Part shown: piece by piece, positions 1 through 9,090 of the stretch
Layout of the letters: every line of letters starts with the position of its first letter
Position numbering within the stretch: the first letter of the stretch is position 1
Source of the DNA: Brevundimonas sp. UBA5936
GTDB lineage: Bacteria; Pseudomonadota; Alphaproteobacteria; Caulobacterales; Caulobacteraceae
Assembly: GCA_002430835.1 (NCBI GenBank)
Contig: DJDA01000128.1
Coordinates: 507-36,368 of the forward strand
Reading direction: 5' to 3'
Length of the DNA: 35,862 nucleotides
Notes under the pieces: generated by a model
Database searches by the model: none
Seen by the model: only the letters and a program-made list of their open reading frames with translations
What the model was told of the DNA's origin: nothing
Program-made: the position numbers and the translations under genes

Positions 1-663
1 GTCGAAATAGATCATGACGTTGCGGCAGGAGATGAGTTGCATCTCGGCGAAGACGGCGTCCGTGACAAGGCTGTGGTCAGAGAAGACGACATTGGCGCGC
101 AGCGACTTGTCGAAGACCGCCCGACCGTAGTCGGCCGTATAGTAGTCGGACAGGGACGAGCGGCCGCCCGACTTCTGGTGGTTTTCGGTGAATTTGCGAA
201 TTCGATCGAGGGGATAGACCCCCGCTTCCGCGGCGCGCAGGGCGTCGGGATTGATGTCGGTGGCGTAGAAAAGCGTGCGGTCGAACAGACCTTCCTCGCG
301 GAACAGAATGGCCATGGAATACAGCTCTTCTCCGGCGCTGCATCCCGCGATCCACACCTTGAGCGAGGGATAGGTGCGCAGATGGGGCAGCACCTGCTCG
401 CGCAGGGCGCGAAAGTAGCCGGGGTCGCGGAACATCTCGCTGACCTGAACCGTCAGGAAGGCGAGCAGACGAGGCAGCATTTCGGGATCGTGCAGGACCC
501 GTTCCTGCAGGGCCGTCAGGCTCGGCATGCCGAAATGGCTGCGCGCCTGAATCAGGCGGCGCTTGATCGACGCCCGTGCGTACTGGCGGAAGTCGTAATG
601 GTAGCGCTGGTACAGAGCCTCCAGCAGCAGACCGATCTCGATATCCTCGATCTCGTTCGTCAT
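1..663 (-). CDS. CheR-type protein-glutamate O-methyltransferase, C-terminus cut by window edge
   Basis: Reading the minus strand from the ATG at 661-663 gives 221 codons with no stop before the window edge, so the 3' end is missing. The protein has a short alpha-helical N-terminal domain (about residues 1-80) and then a class I SAM-methyltransferase fold. Its GCSAGEE motif corresponds to the usual CheR GCS(T/S)GEE SAM-binding loop. A later YATDIN stretch and the CRNVMIYFD segment are also CheR hallmarks. CheR enzymes use S-adenosylmethionine to methylate glutamates of chemoreceptors. The gene starts 7 bases after the stop of the hybrid histidine kinase, so the two are almost certainly one operon. 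No chemoreceptor, CheA or CheW is visible. The methylated target is therefore unknown and may belong to a non-chemotactic signalling system. Confidence 0.9.
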   Translation of the reverse strand, partial: MTNEIEDIEIGLLLEALYQRYHYDFRQYARASIKRRLIQARSHFGMPSLTALQERVLHDPEMLPRLLAFLTVQVSEMFRDPGYFRALREQVLPHLRTYPSLKVWIAGCSAGEELYSMAILFREEGLFDRTLFYATDINPDALRAAEAGVYPLDRIRKFTENHQKSGGRSSLSDYYTADYGRAVFDKSLRANVVFSDHSLVTDAVFAEMQLISCRNVMIYFD

Positions 664-670
664 GGCGGAC

Positions 671-3600
671 TCAGCGGGGCATCCAGACGCGGACCAGGGA
701 CAGCAGCTTGTCCACGTCCAGCGGCTTGGCCATGTAGTCGTTCGCCCCGGCCGCCATGCAGCGCTCCTGGTCGTCCGGCATGGCCTTGGCGGTCAGCATC
801 AGCACCGGCAGAGTCTTCCAGCGCGGATCCTTTCTCATTTCACGCGTCGCCGTCAGGCCGTCCATGACCGGCATCATCACGTCCATCAGCACAAGGTCGA
901 CAGCCTTCGAAGGATCGGTCGAGGCCTGCTCCAGCGCCTCGAGCGCTTCCCTGCCGTTGCGGGCGATCTCCACCACCGCGCCGCGCGGTTCAAGGACATT
1001 GGTCAGGGAGTAGACGTTGCGGACGTCGTCCTCGACGACCAGAATCCGGCGCCCTTCCAGCACGGCGTCGCGATTGCGCGCCTTGCGGATCATCTTCTGC
1101 TGCTCGGGCGGAAGCTCGGACACCACCTGATGGAGGAAGAGGGAGACCTCGTCGAGCAGCCGCTCCGGCGACTTGGCGCCCTTGATGATGATGGAGCTCG
1201 AATAGCGGCGCAGCTGCTGCTCGTGATCGGGCGACAGATCGCGCCCCGTATAGACGATCACGGGCGGGAAGCCATGGCCGCCCTCGCGGCTGAGGGTCTC
1301 CAGCAGGGAGAAGCCCGACGCGTCAGGCAGGGTGAGATCCAGCACCATGCAGTCGAAGGTCTGGGTTCTGAGTTGCTCCAGGCATTCGGCGGCGGTGCCC
1401 ACGCCTACGGTTTCTACGTCGCCGGAGGCCAGCAGGCGGCTCACCGCGTCGCGCTGGACCAGATCGTCTTCCACGATGAGCACGCGACGCACGGTGCGGG
1501 TCAGCGTGTCCTCGAGGGTGCGCAGAACCTCGGCGAGATCCTCGCGCTTCACCGGCTTGACCAGATAGCCGATGGCGCCCAGCGACAGGGCGGTCTGGCT
1601 GTGATCCTCGGCCGAGACGACGTGGATGGGGATGTGGCGGGTGTCATCGTCGCGCTTCAGCACGTCGAGAACGGTCAGCCCCGACTGATCGGGCAGGCCC
1701 ACGTCCAGCACGACCGCGCTGGGACGATGGCGCTTGGCCAGCTTGAGAGCCTCCTGGGCCGTGCCCGCCACGATGCACTGGAAGCCCAGCTCGCGGGACA
1801 GGTCGCGGACGATGGCGGCGAAGCGGTCGTCGTCCTCGACAACCAGCAGCAGGCGGCGCGTTCCGGCCAGATGGTCGCGGTCGTCCTCGATGCTCGCAGA
1901 CACTGACTGACGCCGCTCGGGAGGCGGTTCCGACTGGGGCGAAACATGCGGGGCAGGGGCAGGCGTCTCGCGCGGAGCGACCTGCGCAGCGTCATAGGCG
2001 CGCGGCAGGGTCAGAGTGAAGACGCTCCCTTCGCCCACTCGGCTTTCCAGCGTGATCCGTCCGCCGAGCAGGCGCGCCAGTTCGCGCGAGATCGACAGGC
2101 CCAGGCCCGTGCCGCCGTATCTGCGGCTAATGGTTCCGTCGGCCTGCTGGAAGGCCTCGAAAACCCCCTTCTGCTGCTCGGGGGATATGCCGATACCGGT
2201 ATCCGACACGGCGAAGGCGATCCTGTCGCCGGACTGGGCCGATATACCGAGCTTCACACCGCCGCTTTCGGTAAATTTGAAGGCGTTCGACAGCAGGTTC
2301 TTGAGGATCTGCTCCAGCCGCTGGCGATCCGTCTCCATCAGATCGGCTCCAGCGTCCAGCTCGATCTCGAAGACCAGACCGCGGTCGTCCGCCACCGGCT
2401 GGAAGAGTTGCCGGACGTCCTCGGTCAACCGTTGCATCGACACCGCCTCGGGACGCGCCTGAATGTGGCCTGCCTCGATCTTGGACAGGTCGAGGATGTC
2501 GTTGATCAGGGCCAGGAGATCATTGCCTGACGACTGAATCGTGCGGGCGTAGTTGACCTGCTCCTCCGACAGCGTTCCCTCTGGGTTGTCGGCCAGGAGC
2601 TTGGACAGGATCAGCAGGGAGTTGAGCGGGGTCCGCAGCTCATGGGACATATTGGCCAGGAAGTCGGACTTATACTGGCTGGCCTGCTCCAGTTCGCGCG
2701 CCTTCAGCGTTAGGGCCGAGGCGCCGCGCTCCAGATCGTCGCGCTGGGTTTCCAGCAACTGGGCCTGCTCCTCCAGTTGGCTATTGGTCTGCTCCAGCTC
2801 CGCCTGCTGCTGCTCCAGGCGCGCCTGGGATTCCTTCAGCGCCCGACCCTGTTCCTCCAGCTCTTCGTTGGAGACGCGCAACTCCTCGCTCTGAACCTGG
2901 AGCTCCTCGGCCTGGCGCTGGGTTTCCTCCAGCATGTTCTGCAGCTGGGCGCGGTAGCGGGCCGAGCGCAAGGCTGTGCCGATGGCGGGCCCGGTTTCTT
3001 CCAGCAGGGCCATAAGCCGTTCGTCCGGCGTGTGCAGAAAGCCGAGTTCCAGAACCGCATTGACCGCGCCGTCCGCCCGGGCGGGGGCGATCACCAGGTG
3101 CCTCGGCTTGTCGCGGCCGAGGGCCGAACCGATCGTCAGATAGCCCTCAGGCACGTCGGACAGCGTCAGAACCTGTCCTTCCGCAGCCACCTGCCCGAGC
3201 AGCCCCTCGCGCGGGCCGAAGCGTTCAGCGACGGGCGCGTCCGACGGGACGCCGAGCGCGGCGATGCGCCGATAAAAGCCGCCTTCGCCTTTGAACAGGG
3301 CGGCCGCCTGGACGCCGGCGTACCGTCCCAGATAGGCGAGAATGCTGTCTCCCAGCTGTTCCAGCGACTGATCGCCCATCATGGCGACGCCGAGGCCCAC
3401 CTGGCCTTCATGCAGCCATTCCTGGCGTGCGCGCGCCCTGGCGCTGCGACGGACCAGCATGAAGACCGCGATCGTCAGGACGGCTCCGAGCACGCCCGAA
3501 AGCACGCCGCTAATCAGCGCCGTGCGATAGGCGGCGTTCATTTCCGTCAGTCGCTGCTGACGCACGCTCTGCTCTTCCTGACGCATGAGGGCGACCTGGG

Positions 3601-4087
3601 CCCGGATCGCGTCCATCTCCTGCTTGCCCTGATCCGTGGCCATCCGCGCAAGCGCGGCCTGCATGCCCTCGGCGCGGCGCGCCTGTAGGGCCGCGTCCAG
3701 CTCGGCCAGTTTGGCGTCGAGGCGAGCGCGCAGCTGATTCAGGTGACCTTGTTGGACAGGGTTGTCGCGGGTGAGCTCCGCGATATCGCCCAGCCGTCGG
3801 TTGAGATCCCGGGTCGCCGTCTCATAGGGCTGCAGATAGGAGACGTTGCCCGTCAGCAGATAGCCGCGCTGGCCCGTCTCGGCGTCCTGAGCGGCGGACA
3901 ACAGTTCATCAACCGCGACGATCACCTCGTGCGTATGGATGATCTGCTGGTTGTTGGCGCGCAGAACTTCGACATTCCTCCAGGCGACAAGCCCGGTGGC
4001 GAGGAAGAAGGAAAGAACCAGGGCCAACCCCAGAACCGCCCAGGCCTCCATCTTCGAGCCCGCAGACGGACGACGTGACGATTTCAT
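671..4087 (-). CDS. Hybrid sensor histidine kinase (CHASE3-GAF-HisKA-HATPase with three receiver domains)
   Basis: A 1138-residue inner-membrane hybrid kinase. Residues about 15-36 form the first membrane segment, 37-185 an extracytoplasmic CHASE3-like helical sensor (with an ETGQRGYLLTG motif), and 190-212 the second membrane segment. A GAF-like domain (about 225-375), a long Glu/Gln-rich coiled coil (about 380-470), HisKA with MSHELRTP (phospho-acceptor His482) and a HATPase domain with N, G1 and G2 boxes (about 585-695) follow. Three receiver domains come next, with acceptor Asp795, Asp917 and Asp1069. Receivers 1 and 3 are canonical; receiver 2 keeps its acidic pocket but is more divergent. 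The start is taken at ATG 4087; the preceding TTG (4090) is in frame. The downstream partner is the CheR-like gene. No dedicated DNA-binding output lies beside it, so signalling is probably by phosphorelay or protein interaction. The stimulus cannot be read from the sequence. Confidence 0.93.
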   Translation of the reverse strand: MKSSRRPSAGSKMEAWAVLGLALVLSFFLATGLVAWRNVEVLRANNQQIIHTHEVIVAVDELLSAAQDAETGQRGYLLTGNVSYLQPYETATRDLNRRLGDIAELTRDNPVQQGHLNQLRARLDAKLAELDAALQARRAEGMQAALARMATDQGKQEMDAIRAQVALMRQEEQSVRQQRLTEMNAAYRTALISGVLSGVLGAVLTIAVFMLVRRSARARARQEWLHEGQVGLGVAMMGDQSLEQLGDSILAYLGRYAGVQAAALFKGEGGFYRRIAALGVPSDAPVAERFGPREGLLGQVAAEGQVLTLSDVPEGYLTIGSALGRDKPRHLVIAPARADGAVNAVLELGFLHTPDERLMALLEETGPAIGTALRSARYRAQLQNMLEETQRQAEELQVQSEELRVSNEELEEQGRALKESQARLEQQQAELEQTNSQLEEQAQLLETQRDDLERGASALTLKARELEQASQYKSDFLANMSHELRTPLNSLLILSKLLADNPEGTLSEEQVNYARTIQSSGNDLLALINDILDLSKIEAGHIQARPEAVSMQRLTEDVRQLFQPVADDRGLVFEIELDAGADLMETDRQRLEQILKNLLSNAFKFTESGGVKLGISAQSGDRIAFAVSDTGIGISPEQQKGVFEAFQQADGTISRRYGGTGLGLSISRELARLLGGRITLESRVGEGSVFTLTLPRAYDAAQVAPRETPAPAPHVSPQSEPPPERRQSVSASIEDDRDHLAGTRRLLLVVEDDDRFAAIVRDLSRELGFQCIVAGTAQEALKLAKRHRPSAVVLDVGLPDQSGLTVLDVLKRDDDTRHIPIHVVSAEDHSQTALSLGAIGYLVKPVKREDLAEVLRTLEDTLTRTVRRVLIVEDDLVQRDAVSRLLASGDVETVGVGTAAECLEQLRTQTFDCMVLDLTLPDASGFSLLETLSREGGHGFPPVIVYTGRDLSPDHEQQLRRYSSSIIIKGAKSPERLLDEVSLFLHQVVSELPPEQQKMIRKARNRDAVLEGRRILVVEDDVRNVYSLTNVLEPRGAVVEIARNGREALEALEQASTDPSKAVDLVLMDVMMPVMDGLTATREMRKDPRWKTLPVLMLTAKAMPDDQERCMAAGANDYMAKPLDVDKLLSLVRVWMPR

Positions 4088-4304
4088 CAAGTTGTGAACC
4101 CTGGACGAGGAGCGAGAGCGCCCTGCCTAAGGACGCGTGCAGACCTTGCAATAACCTATGCTGGATTCGCCGCACAGACTTGCTGATGAACGATGCGGCT
4201 GATCGCCCCGTGGCCTCGCTGCGGCTCTCACGAGAAAGGCGCGGCCAGCTCCAGAATCTAACGAAGCGGCGGAAAAGCCCGGCGTCGCAGCGCCTGCTGC
4301 AGCT

Positions 4305-5480
4305 TCATTCCGGATGAAGCACCACCTTCGTCCATTCGTTCTGGTTCTCTTTGAAGTTGCGGTAGGCCTCGGGGGCCTGCTCGAGCGGCAGGCGGTGGCT
4401 GATCAGATCAGTGGTGTCGATGCGGCCGTCCAGGATCATCTCGAGCAGGGCGGGGAGGTAGCGCTGGACATGTGTCTGGCCGGTTTTGAGGGTCAGGCCT
4501 TTCTGCATGAAGGCGCCGACCGGCACCTTGTCCGCGAAGCCGCCGTAGACGCCAGGCACCGACACCGTGCCGCCCTTGCGCACCGCCATGATGGTTTCGC
4601 GCAACACGTGGGCGCGGTCTGTCCCCATGCGGGTCGAGGTCTTTACGGCGTCGACGATGTTGTCGGGCGAGAAGCCGTGGCTTTCCATGCCCACTGCGTC
4701 GATGCAGCTGTCGGGCCCGAGGCCCGCCGTCATTTCCTGGAGCGCCTCGCGCACCCTGACCTCGTGGTAGTTGAGGACCTCGGCGCCGTTGGCCTTGGCC
4801 AGGGCCAGGCGGTTGGGATGGTGATCGATGGCGATGACGCGGCCAGCGCCCTGAAGGAAGGCGCATTTGATCGCGAACAGACCCACCGGCCCGCAGCCCC
4901 AAACGGCGACGGTGTCGCCGCGCTCGATCTGGCAGTTCTCGGCGGCCATCCAGCCCGTGGGGAAGATGTCGGACAGAAAGAGCACCTTCTCGTCCTCGAC
5001 GCCGTCCGGGATCTTGATCGGCCCGTAGTCGGAATAGGGCACCCGCGCGTACTCGGCCTGTCCTCCGGCGTAGCCGCCGGTCAGGTGCGAATAGCCGAAG
5101 GCGCCGGTCATCACCTGGCCGAAGGCGATCTCCGATGCGTCGGCCTTATCCGCCGGATTGGAATTGTCGCAGGCGGCGGGAAGGGACTTCTGGCAGAAGA
5201 AACATTGGCCGCAGGCGATGACGAAGGGCACCACGACCCGGTCCCCCTTCTTCAGGCTGGTGTTGCCGCGCCCGACGTCCACGACTTCGCCCATGAATTC
5301 ATGGCCGAGGATGTCGCCGTTCGACATTCCGGGGATGTAGCTATCGTACAGATGCAGATCCGAGCCGCAGATGGCCGTGGCCGTGATCCTGATGATGGCG
5401 TCGCGAGGGTTGATGATCTCCGGGTCGGGAACCGTGTCCATCTGGACGTTATGCTTGCCGTGCCAGGTGAGGGCGCGCAT
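4305..5480 (-). CDS. Zinc-dependent alcohol dehydrogenase (formaldehyde-dehydrogenase-like MDR family)
   Basis: A 391-residue medium-chain dehydrogenase/reductase. Catalytic zinc ligands are visible as Cys38 (ICGSD), His60 and Glu61 (GHEFMG). Four cysteines at 90, 93, 96 and 104 form the structural-zinc lobe. The nucleotide-binding loop GCGPVG is at 195-200, followed by an acidic residue expected for NAD(H). The family includes glutathione-independent formaldehyde dehydrogenases and uncharacterised zinc alcohol dehydrogenases common in alphaproteobacteria. The substrate cannot be assigned from sequence. An AAAGGAT ribosome site precedes the ATG. The SRPBCC gene ends 21 bases upstream on the same strand, suggesting a two-gene operon. 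Confidence 0.92.
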   Translation of the reverse strand: MRALTWHGKHNVQMDTVPDPEIINPRDAIIRITATAICGSDLHLYDSYIPGMSNGDILGHEFMGEVVDVGRGNTSLKKGDRVVVPFVIACGQCFFCQKSLPAACDNSNPADKADASEIAFGQVMTGAFGYSHLTGGYAGGQAEYARVPYSDYGPIKIPDGVEDEKVLFLSDIFPTGWMAAENCQIERGDTVAVWGCGPVGLFAIKCAFLQGAGRVIAIDHHPNRLALAKANGAEVLNYHEVRVREALQEMTAGLGPDSCIDAVGMESHGFSPDNIVDAVKTSTRMGTDRAHVLRETIMAVRKGGTVSVPGVYGGFADKVPVGAFMQKGLTLKTGQTHVQRYLPALLEMILDGRIDTTDLISHRLPLEQAPEAYRNFKENQNEWTKVVLHPE

Positions 5481-5501
5481 GGGCGATCCTTTCTGCTGCG
5501 A

Positions 5502-6071
5502 TCAGAGGCGGCGGGAGCCGCGCGGCGCTGCATCCGGCGCCTTTGAGGTCGAAATCTCGCCCGTCTCCATGAGCTGCTTGAAGCGCCGCAGTTCGCGCCG
5601 CGCCTGCAGACGCGGCTCGCGCTGCATGACCTTGGCGATCGCCTTGCCCACGGCCCCGCCGGGCGGATCGTAGCTGATGAAGAGCCGCACCTCCGTGCCG
5701 CGCCCGAAAGGATGGTCCCGGAACTCGATCCAACCCTCATGGTCGACGTCGGAGCCTTCGGTCGAGGTCCAGGCGATGCGACGGTCCGCCAAGTCCTCTG
5801 TGATCACGGAGGTCAACGCGACGTCCTTTCCGCCCGGTCCTTCGACGACCCATCGGGAATGCGTCGCGTCCAGAACTTCGACAGACTTCACCGTCTCCGA
5901 GAAGACGAGCAGGTTCAAAAGATCGCGCCAATAGTTGTAGAGGGCCGATCGGGGCCGTCGGATCAGCATGGCGCGCAAGGTGTCGGCCGCGTGGCGCCCT
6001 TCGTGAAGGTCGCTGTCGCGGAAGGCCGAGGAATCCACATCGGCGTCAGTCGAAATCGGACGATCGGTCAT
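5502..6071 (-). CDS. SRPBCC (START-like) family protein
   Basis: A 189-residue protein with a START/polyketide-cyclase-type fold from about residue 35 to 165. Recognisable features are the early segment around ETVKSVEVLDATHSRWVV, the GPGG turn and the later FRDHPFGRGTEVRL strand pair, as in polyketide_cyc2-type SRPBCC proteins that bind hydrophobic ligands in a cavity. Function is not known. The start at 6071 is preferred because GGAG lies 6 bases ahead of that ATG; an in-frame ATG at 6098 adds nine residues but has no comparable site. It lies directly upstream of the zinc dehydrogenase and is divergent from the ferritin-like gene at 6212, sharing a 140-base upstream region with it. Confidence 0.85.
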   Translation of the reverse strand: MTDRPISTDADVDSSAFRDSDLHEGRHAADTLRAMLIRRPRSALYNYWRDLLNLLVFSETVKSVEVLDATHSRWVVEGPGGKDVALTSVITEDLADRRIAWTSTEGSDVDHEGWIEFRDHPFGRGTEVRLFISYDPPGGAVGKAIAKVMQREPRLQARRELRRFKQLMETGEISTSKAPDAAPRGSRRL

Positions 6072-6211
6072 GTCTGGCTCCGGTGCGTGAAGAGCCAATG
6101 GACCGACAGCGGGTTCGTTGCAGAGGTCGATGAAGTGACGGGTATCCGACAGCCGGACCCCTCATCCGCTCCGCCGGTTTGCCAGAGACCCGCAAACCGA
6201 AGGAGATCGAC

Positions 6212-6730
6212 ATGATCAACAACGACGACGTCTGGCGCGACGTGTTCGTGACTGGCCTGAAGAACGCCCATGCCGTGGAGCATCAGGCCCTGGCCTTGAT
6301 GGATCGGCAGATCGACCGCGCCAGAAATTTCATGGAGGTGGCGGAGAAGCTGAAGGCGCACCGGCTTGAAACCGAGCAGCAGATTTCGCGGCTTGAGCAG
6401 ATTCTCTCGGGCCTGGACGAGAGTCCGTCAGGTCTGAAGGACGCCGCCATGTCCATGAGCGGCAACATGGCAGCCCTGGGTCACACCTTCGCCGAGGACG
6501 AAATTCTCAAGAACGCCTTCGCCAACTTCGCCTTCGAGAACTATGAGGTCGCGGCCTACAAGGGACTGATCGTCCTGGCCGAGCACGGCGGCTACTCTGT
6601 CGCCCTGGATCCGCTGAACGCCTCGCTGGATGAAGAAGCGCGCATGGCGGCCTGGGTGGACCAGAGCCTGCCGGCCCTCACCGAGAAATTCCTGATGCTG
6701 AAGCGCGCGGGCGAGAACCCCAGCCGCTGA
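6212..6730 (+). CDS. YciE/YciF-type ferritin-like protein (DUF892)
   Basis: A 172-residue all-helical protein of the DUF892 ferritin-like family. Helix 1 carries the acidic/His motif HAVEHQAL, helix 2 the HRLETEQQISRLE segment that is the family hallmark, and later helices carry EDEILKNAF and ENYEVAAYKGL. Family members are small stress-induced proteins with a probable diiron centre, and several accompany manganese catalase. The start at 6212 is chosen because AAGGAG lies just upstream; a longer in-frame version from 6179 lacks a good site. The Mn-catalase gene begins 23 bases after its stop, so the pair very probably forms a peroxide/iron stress operon. Confidence 0.9.
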   Translation: MINNDDVWRDVFVTGLKNAHAVEHQALALMDRQIDRARNFMEVAEKLKAHRLETEQQISRLEQILSGLDESPSGLKDAAMSMSGNMAALGHTFAEDEILKNAFANFAFENYEVAAYKGLIVLAEHGGYSVALDPLNASLDEEARMAAWVDQSLPALTEKFLMLKRAGENPSR

Positions 6731-6753
6731 TCGCTGTCGCAAGGAGACGCGAG

Positions 6754-7665
6754 ATGTTCATGCACAACAAGAAGCTGATGTACACGGTGCGGGTTTCAGA
6801 ACCCAATCCGGCCCTGGCGACCCTGATGCTGGAGCAGTTCGGCGGGCCGCAGGGCGAACTGGCGGCGGCGATGCGCTACTTTACGCAGGGTCTGGCGGAC
6901 GAGGACGTCGCCCGCCGCGACATGCTGATGGACATCGCGACCGAGGAGCTCAGCCACCTCGAGATCATCGGTTCGATCGTCGCCATGCTGAACCGCGGCG
7001 CCAAGGGGCGCCTGGCCGAGGCGGCGGAGGAGGAGGCCGACCTCTACGCCAGCATGACCTCGGGGGGCGAAAGTCACACCACGTCCATCCTCTATGGAGG
7101 CGGCGCGGCCCTGATCAATTCGGCGGGCGTGCCCTGGACGGCGGCCTATGTGGACTCGATCGGGGATCCGGCCTGCGACCTACGCTCCAACATCGCGGCG
7201 GAGTCGCGGGCGAAGATCGTCTATGAGCGGCTGATCAACGTCACCGACGACCCGGGAATCAAGGACGCCCTGACCTTTCTGATGACGCGTGAGGTCGCCC
7301 ACCAGAAGTCGTTCGAGAAGGCCCTCTACGCCATCCCCGCCAACTTCCCGCCGGGCAAGCTGCCGGGCCATCCGGACTTCGCGGACAAATACTACAACAT
7401 GTCCCAGGGCGAGGGCGACGCATCCGGACCGTGGAACACGGGCGAGCAGTGGGACACCGTCGACGAGCGCGAAGCTCAAATGGCTGTCGACGGCGGGGAC
7501 GGCCGCGCCGAGGTGGCGCTTTCGGCCGACGAAGAAAAGGCGGTGGAGACATTCGCCGCTCGCACGCGTTCCGATCCCGAATCCGATCCGTTGACCGGCG
7601 CGGACCTCGGGGCCGGCCCAGGCGCGGGGCGAACTCGGCCGGTCCCATCCGTTCCGCCGGGCTAG
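6754..7665 (+). CDS. Manganese catalase
   Basis: A 303-residue non-haem catalase that converts hydrogen peroxide to water and oxygen at a dimanganese centre in the cytoplasm. The four-helix-bundle ligands are all present: Glu35 (GELAAAM), Glu65 and His68 (EELSH), Glu150 (AAES) and His183 (EVAHQKSF). Their spacing, including the 33-residue step from Glu150 to His183, matches characterised Mn catalases. The last roughly 50 residues are acidic and Gly/Pro-rich and vary within the family. A strong AAGGAG site precedes the ATG. It is co-oriented with and 23 bases from the DUF892 gene. Confidence 0.96.
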   Translation: MFMHNKKLMYTVRVSEPNPALATLMLEQFGGPQGELAAAMRYFTQGLADEDVARRDMLMDIATEELSHLEIIGSIVAMLNRGAKGRLAEAAEEEADLYASMTSGGESHTTSILYGGGAALINSAGVPWTAAYVDSIGDPACDLRSNIAAESRAKIVYERLINVTDDPGIKDALTFLMTREVAHQKSFEKALYAIPANFPPGKLPGHPDFADKYYNMSQGEGDASGPWNTGEQWDTVDEREAQMAVDGGDGRAEVALSADEEKAVETFAARTRSDPESDPLTGADLGAGPGAGRTRPVPSVPPG

Positions 7666-7711
7666 GGAGCGGTCGTTTCACATCAAGAAGGGGAGGCGGG
7701 GGTTGCGGACG

Positions 7712-7730
7712 GACGATGCGAAACATCGTC
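7712..7730. repeat. Perfect inverted repeat with 7-base arms after the catalase gene
   Basis: GACGATG (7712-7718) and CATCGTC (7724-7730) are perfect inverted arms around a 5-base loop, in the 156-base gap between the catalase stop and the flavoprotein gene. No T-run follows on the plus strand, so a classical intrinsic terminator is not supported. It could be an attenuating hairpin, a Rho-dependent end structure or a regulator site. Confidence 0.4.
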
Positions 7731-7821
7731 GCATTCGCGGAGCGGCCGGCGCGTCAGGCGTCGGCCGTATCCATATCCGCATTGAGGCTCGGGTTCGGCC
7801 TTTGCCACGCGAGGAGAAAAC

Positions 7822-9090
7822 ATGCGCCACGAAATCATCATCGTCGGCGGAGGCGCGGGCGGCCTGGAGCTCGCCGCCCGGCTGGGGCGCGCGTTGGGCC
7901 GCAATGAAGGTCCGCGACGCGTGCTGCTGATCGACCGGACCATCTTTCACCTGTGGAAGCCCTCCCTGCACGAGGTTGCCGCCGGCTCGCTTGATTCGCA
8001 TCAGGAAGGCCTGGCGTATCCGCTGCTGGCCCGGCGCAATCACTTCAGTTTCGCCTTCGGAGACCTGGAGGGACTGGACGTTGCTGAAAAGAGCCTAAGC
8101 CTGGCCGAAGTGCGGGACGACGACGGCCGGGTTCTGATTCCGCCGCGAACGCTGGCCTATGACCGGTTGGTGCTGGCGATGGGCAGCGGCTCCAATCTGT
8201 TCAATACGCCGGGGGCCGCCGAGCACGCCCACCTGCTGGAGGACGTGGCGGACGCCGAAGCCTTCAACCGGCGCCTGACCGGCGCCTTCCTGGCCTCGGC
8301 CTATGCGCCCGGCCAAAGGCTGGACATCGCCATCGTCGGAGCGGGCGCCACGGGGGTCGAGCTGTCGACCGAGTTGATCGAAGGCCACCGGGCCCTTTCA
8401 GCCGGTCTGGGGGCCCATCAGAAGTTCGATCTGGGGGTGACAGTGGTCGAGGCGGGGCCGCGCATCCTCGGCGGTCTGCCCGAAACCGTGGCCGCCAAGG
8501 CGGCGCAGGAACTGGAGCGCCGGGGCGTGACCCTCGCCGTGGACGCCAGGGTTGAGCAGGTTGCGGCGGACGGACTGCAGACCAGCCGGGGCTGGATTCG
8601 ATCGGATCTGACCGTATGGGCGGCGGGCGTTCTGGCGTCGCCCCGCAATCGCGATTTCGGACTTGAGACCGGGCGTCTCAATCAGTTCTTGACGGACGAT
8701 CGTCTGAGGACGTCCGCCCCGGACGTCTACGCCATGGGAGACTGCGCCCAGACTCCGCATGGCGCCGGCTTCGTCCCGGCACGCGCTCAGGCGGCGGCCC
8801 AGCAGGCCAAGTATCTGGCTCGCGCGCTGCTTAAGGGAGGCGATCCAGACCCATATGTCTATCGCGACCGCGGCTCCTTAGTGTCCCTGGGCCGCGAAGG
8901 CGGCGTGGGGGCGCTGATGGGCGGTCTGGTCGGGCCGAACTTCCTGATCGAGGGCTGGCTGGCGCGGCAGGCCTATATGAGCCTTCACCTTGACCACTAT
9001 CGTGCGGTGATCGGCCTGCGGCGCACGGCGCTTCTGGCCCTGTCCCGCCTGCTGATGCGCCGCGTGTCCGGGCGGCTCAAGCTGCACTGA
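7822..9090 (+). CDS. NDH-2-like NAD(P)/FAD-dependent oxidoreductase
   Basis: A 422-residue flavoprotein of the type II NADH dehydrogenase / pyridine-nucleotide disulfide oxidoreductase superfamily. The FAD-binding loop GGGAGG is at 9-14 and the second nucleotide-binding loop GAGATG at 173-178. The late FAD motif YAMGDCAQ (Gly306-Asp307) is followed by a QAAAQQAKYLA helix typical of NDH-2. The C-terminus carries a basic, partly hydrophobic helix expected to attach peripherally to the inner membrane. NDH-2 enzymes oxidise NADH and reduce quinone without pumping protons. A GAGGAG site lies upstream of the ATG. The next gene downstream, 90 bases away and co-oriented, is a mycofactocin-type SDR. 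Quinone specificity and physiological donor are inference. Confidence 0.9.
   Translation: MRHEIIIVGGGAGGLELAARLGRALGRNEGPRRVLLIDRTIFHLWKPSLHEVAAGSLDSHQEGLAYPLLARRNHFSFAFGDLEGLDVAEKSLSLAEVRDDDGRVLIPPRTLAYDRLVLAMGSGSNLFNTPGAAEHAHLLEDVADAEAFNRRLTGAFLASAYAPGQRLDIAIVGAGATGVELSTELIEGHRALSAGLGAHQKFDLGVTVVEAGPRILGGLPETVAAKAAQELERRGVTLAVDARVEQVAADGLQTSRGWIRSDLTVWAAGVLASPRNRDFGLETGRLNQFLTDDRLRTSAPDVYAMGDCAQTPHGAGFVPARAQAAAQQAKYLARALLKGGDPDPYVYRDRGSLVSLGREGGVGALMGGLVGPNFLIEGWLARQAYMSLHLDHYRAVIGLRRTALLALSRLLMRRVSGRLKLH

Noticed and set aside
37..1906. Long plus-strand open frames opposite the CheR and kinase genes.
   Set aside because: They are mirror frames of GC-rich coding DNA: His/Gln/Arg-heavy, without domains, and opposite well-supported genes.
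4091..4304. Search for a small gene or a promoter in the gap before the kinase gene.
   Set aside because: No frame with a ribosome site and no EcfG-type or recognisable sigma-70 promoter could be supported in these 214 bases.
6072..6211. EcfG promoter for the DUF892/Mn-catalase operon.
   Set aside because: CGTT occurs within GGTTCGTTGC, but no GGAAC lies 15-18 bases ahead, so no promoter was called despite the stress-type genes.
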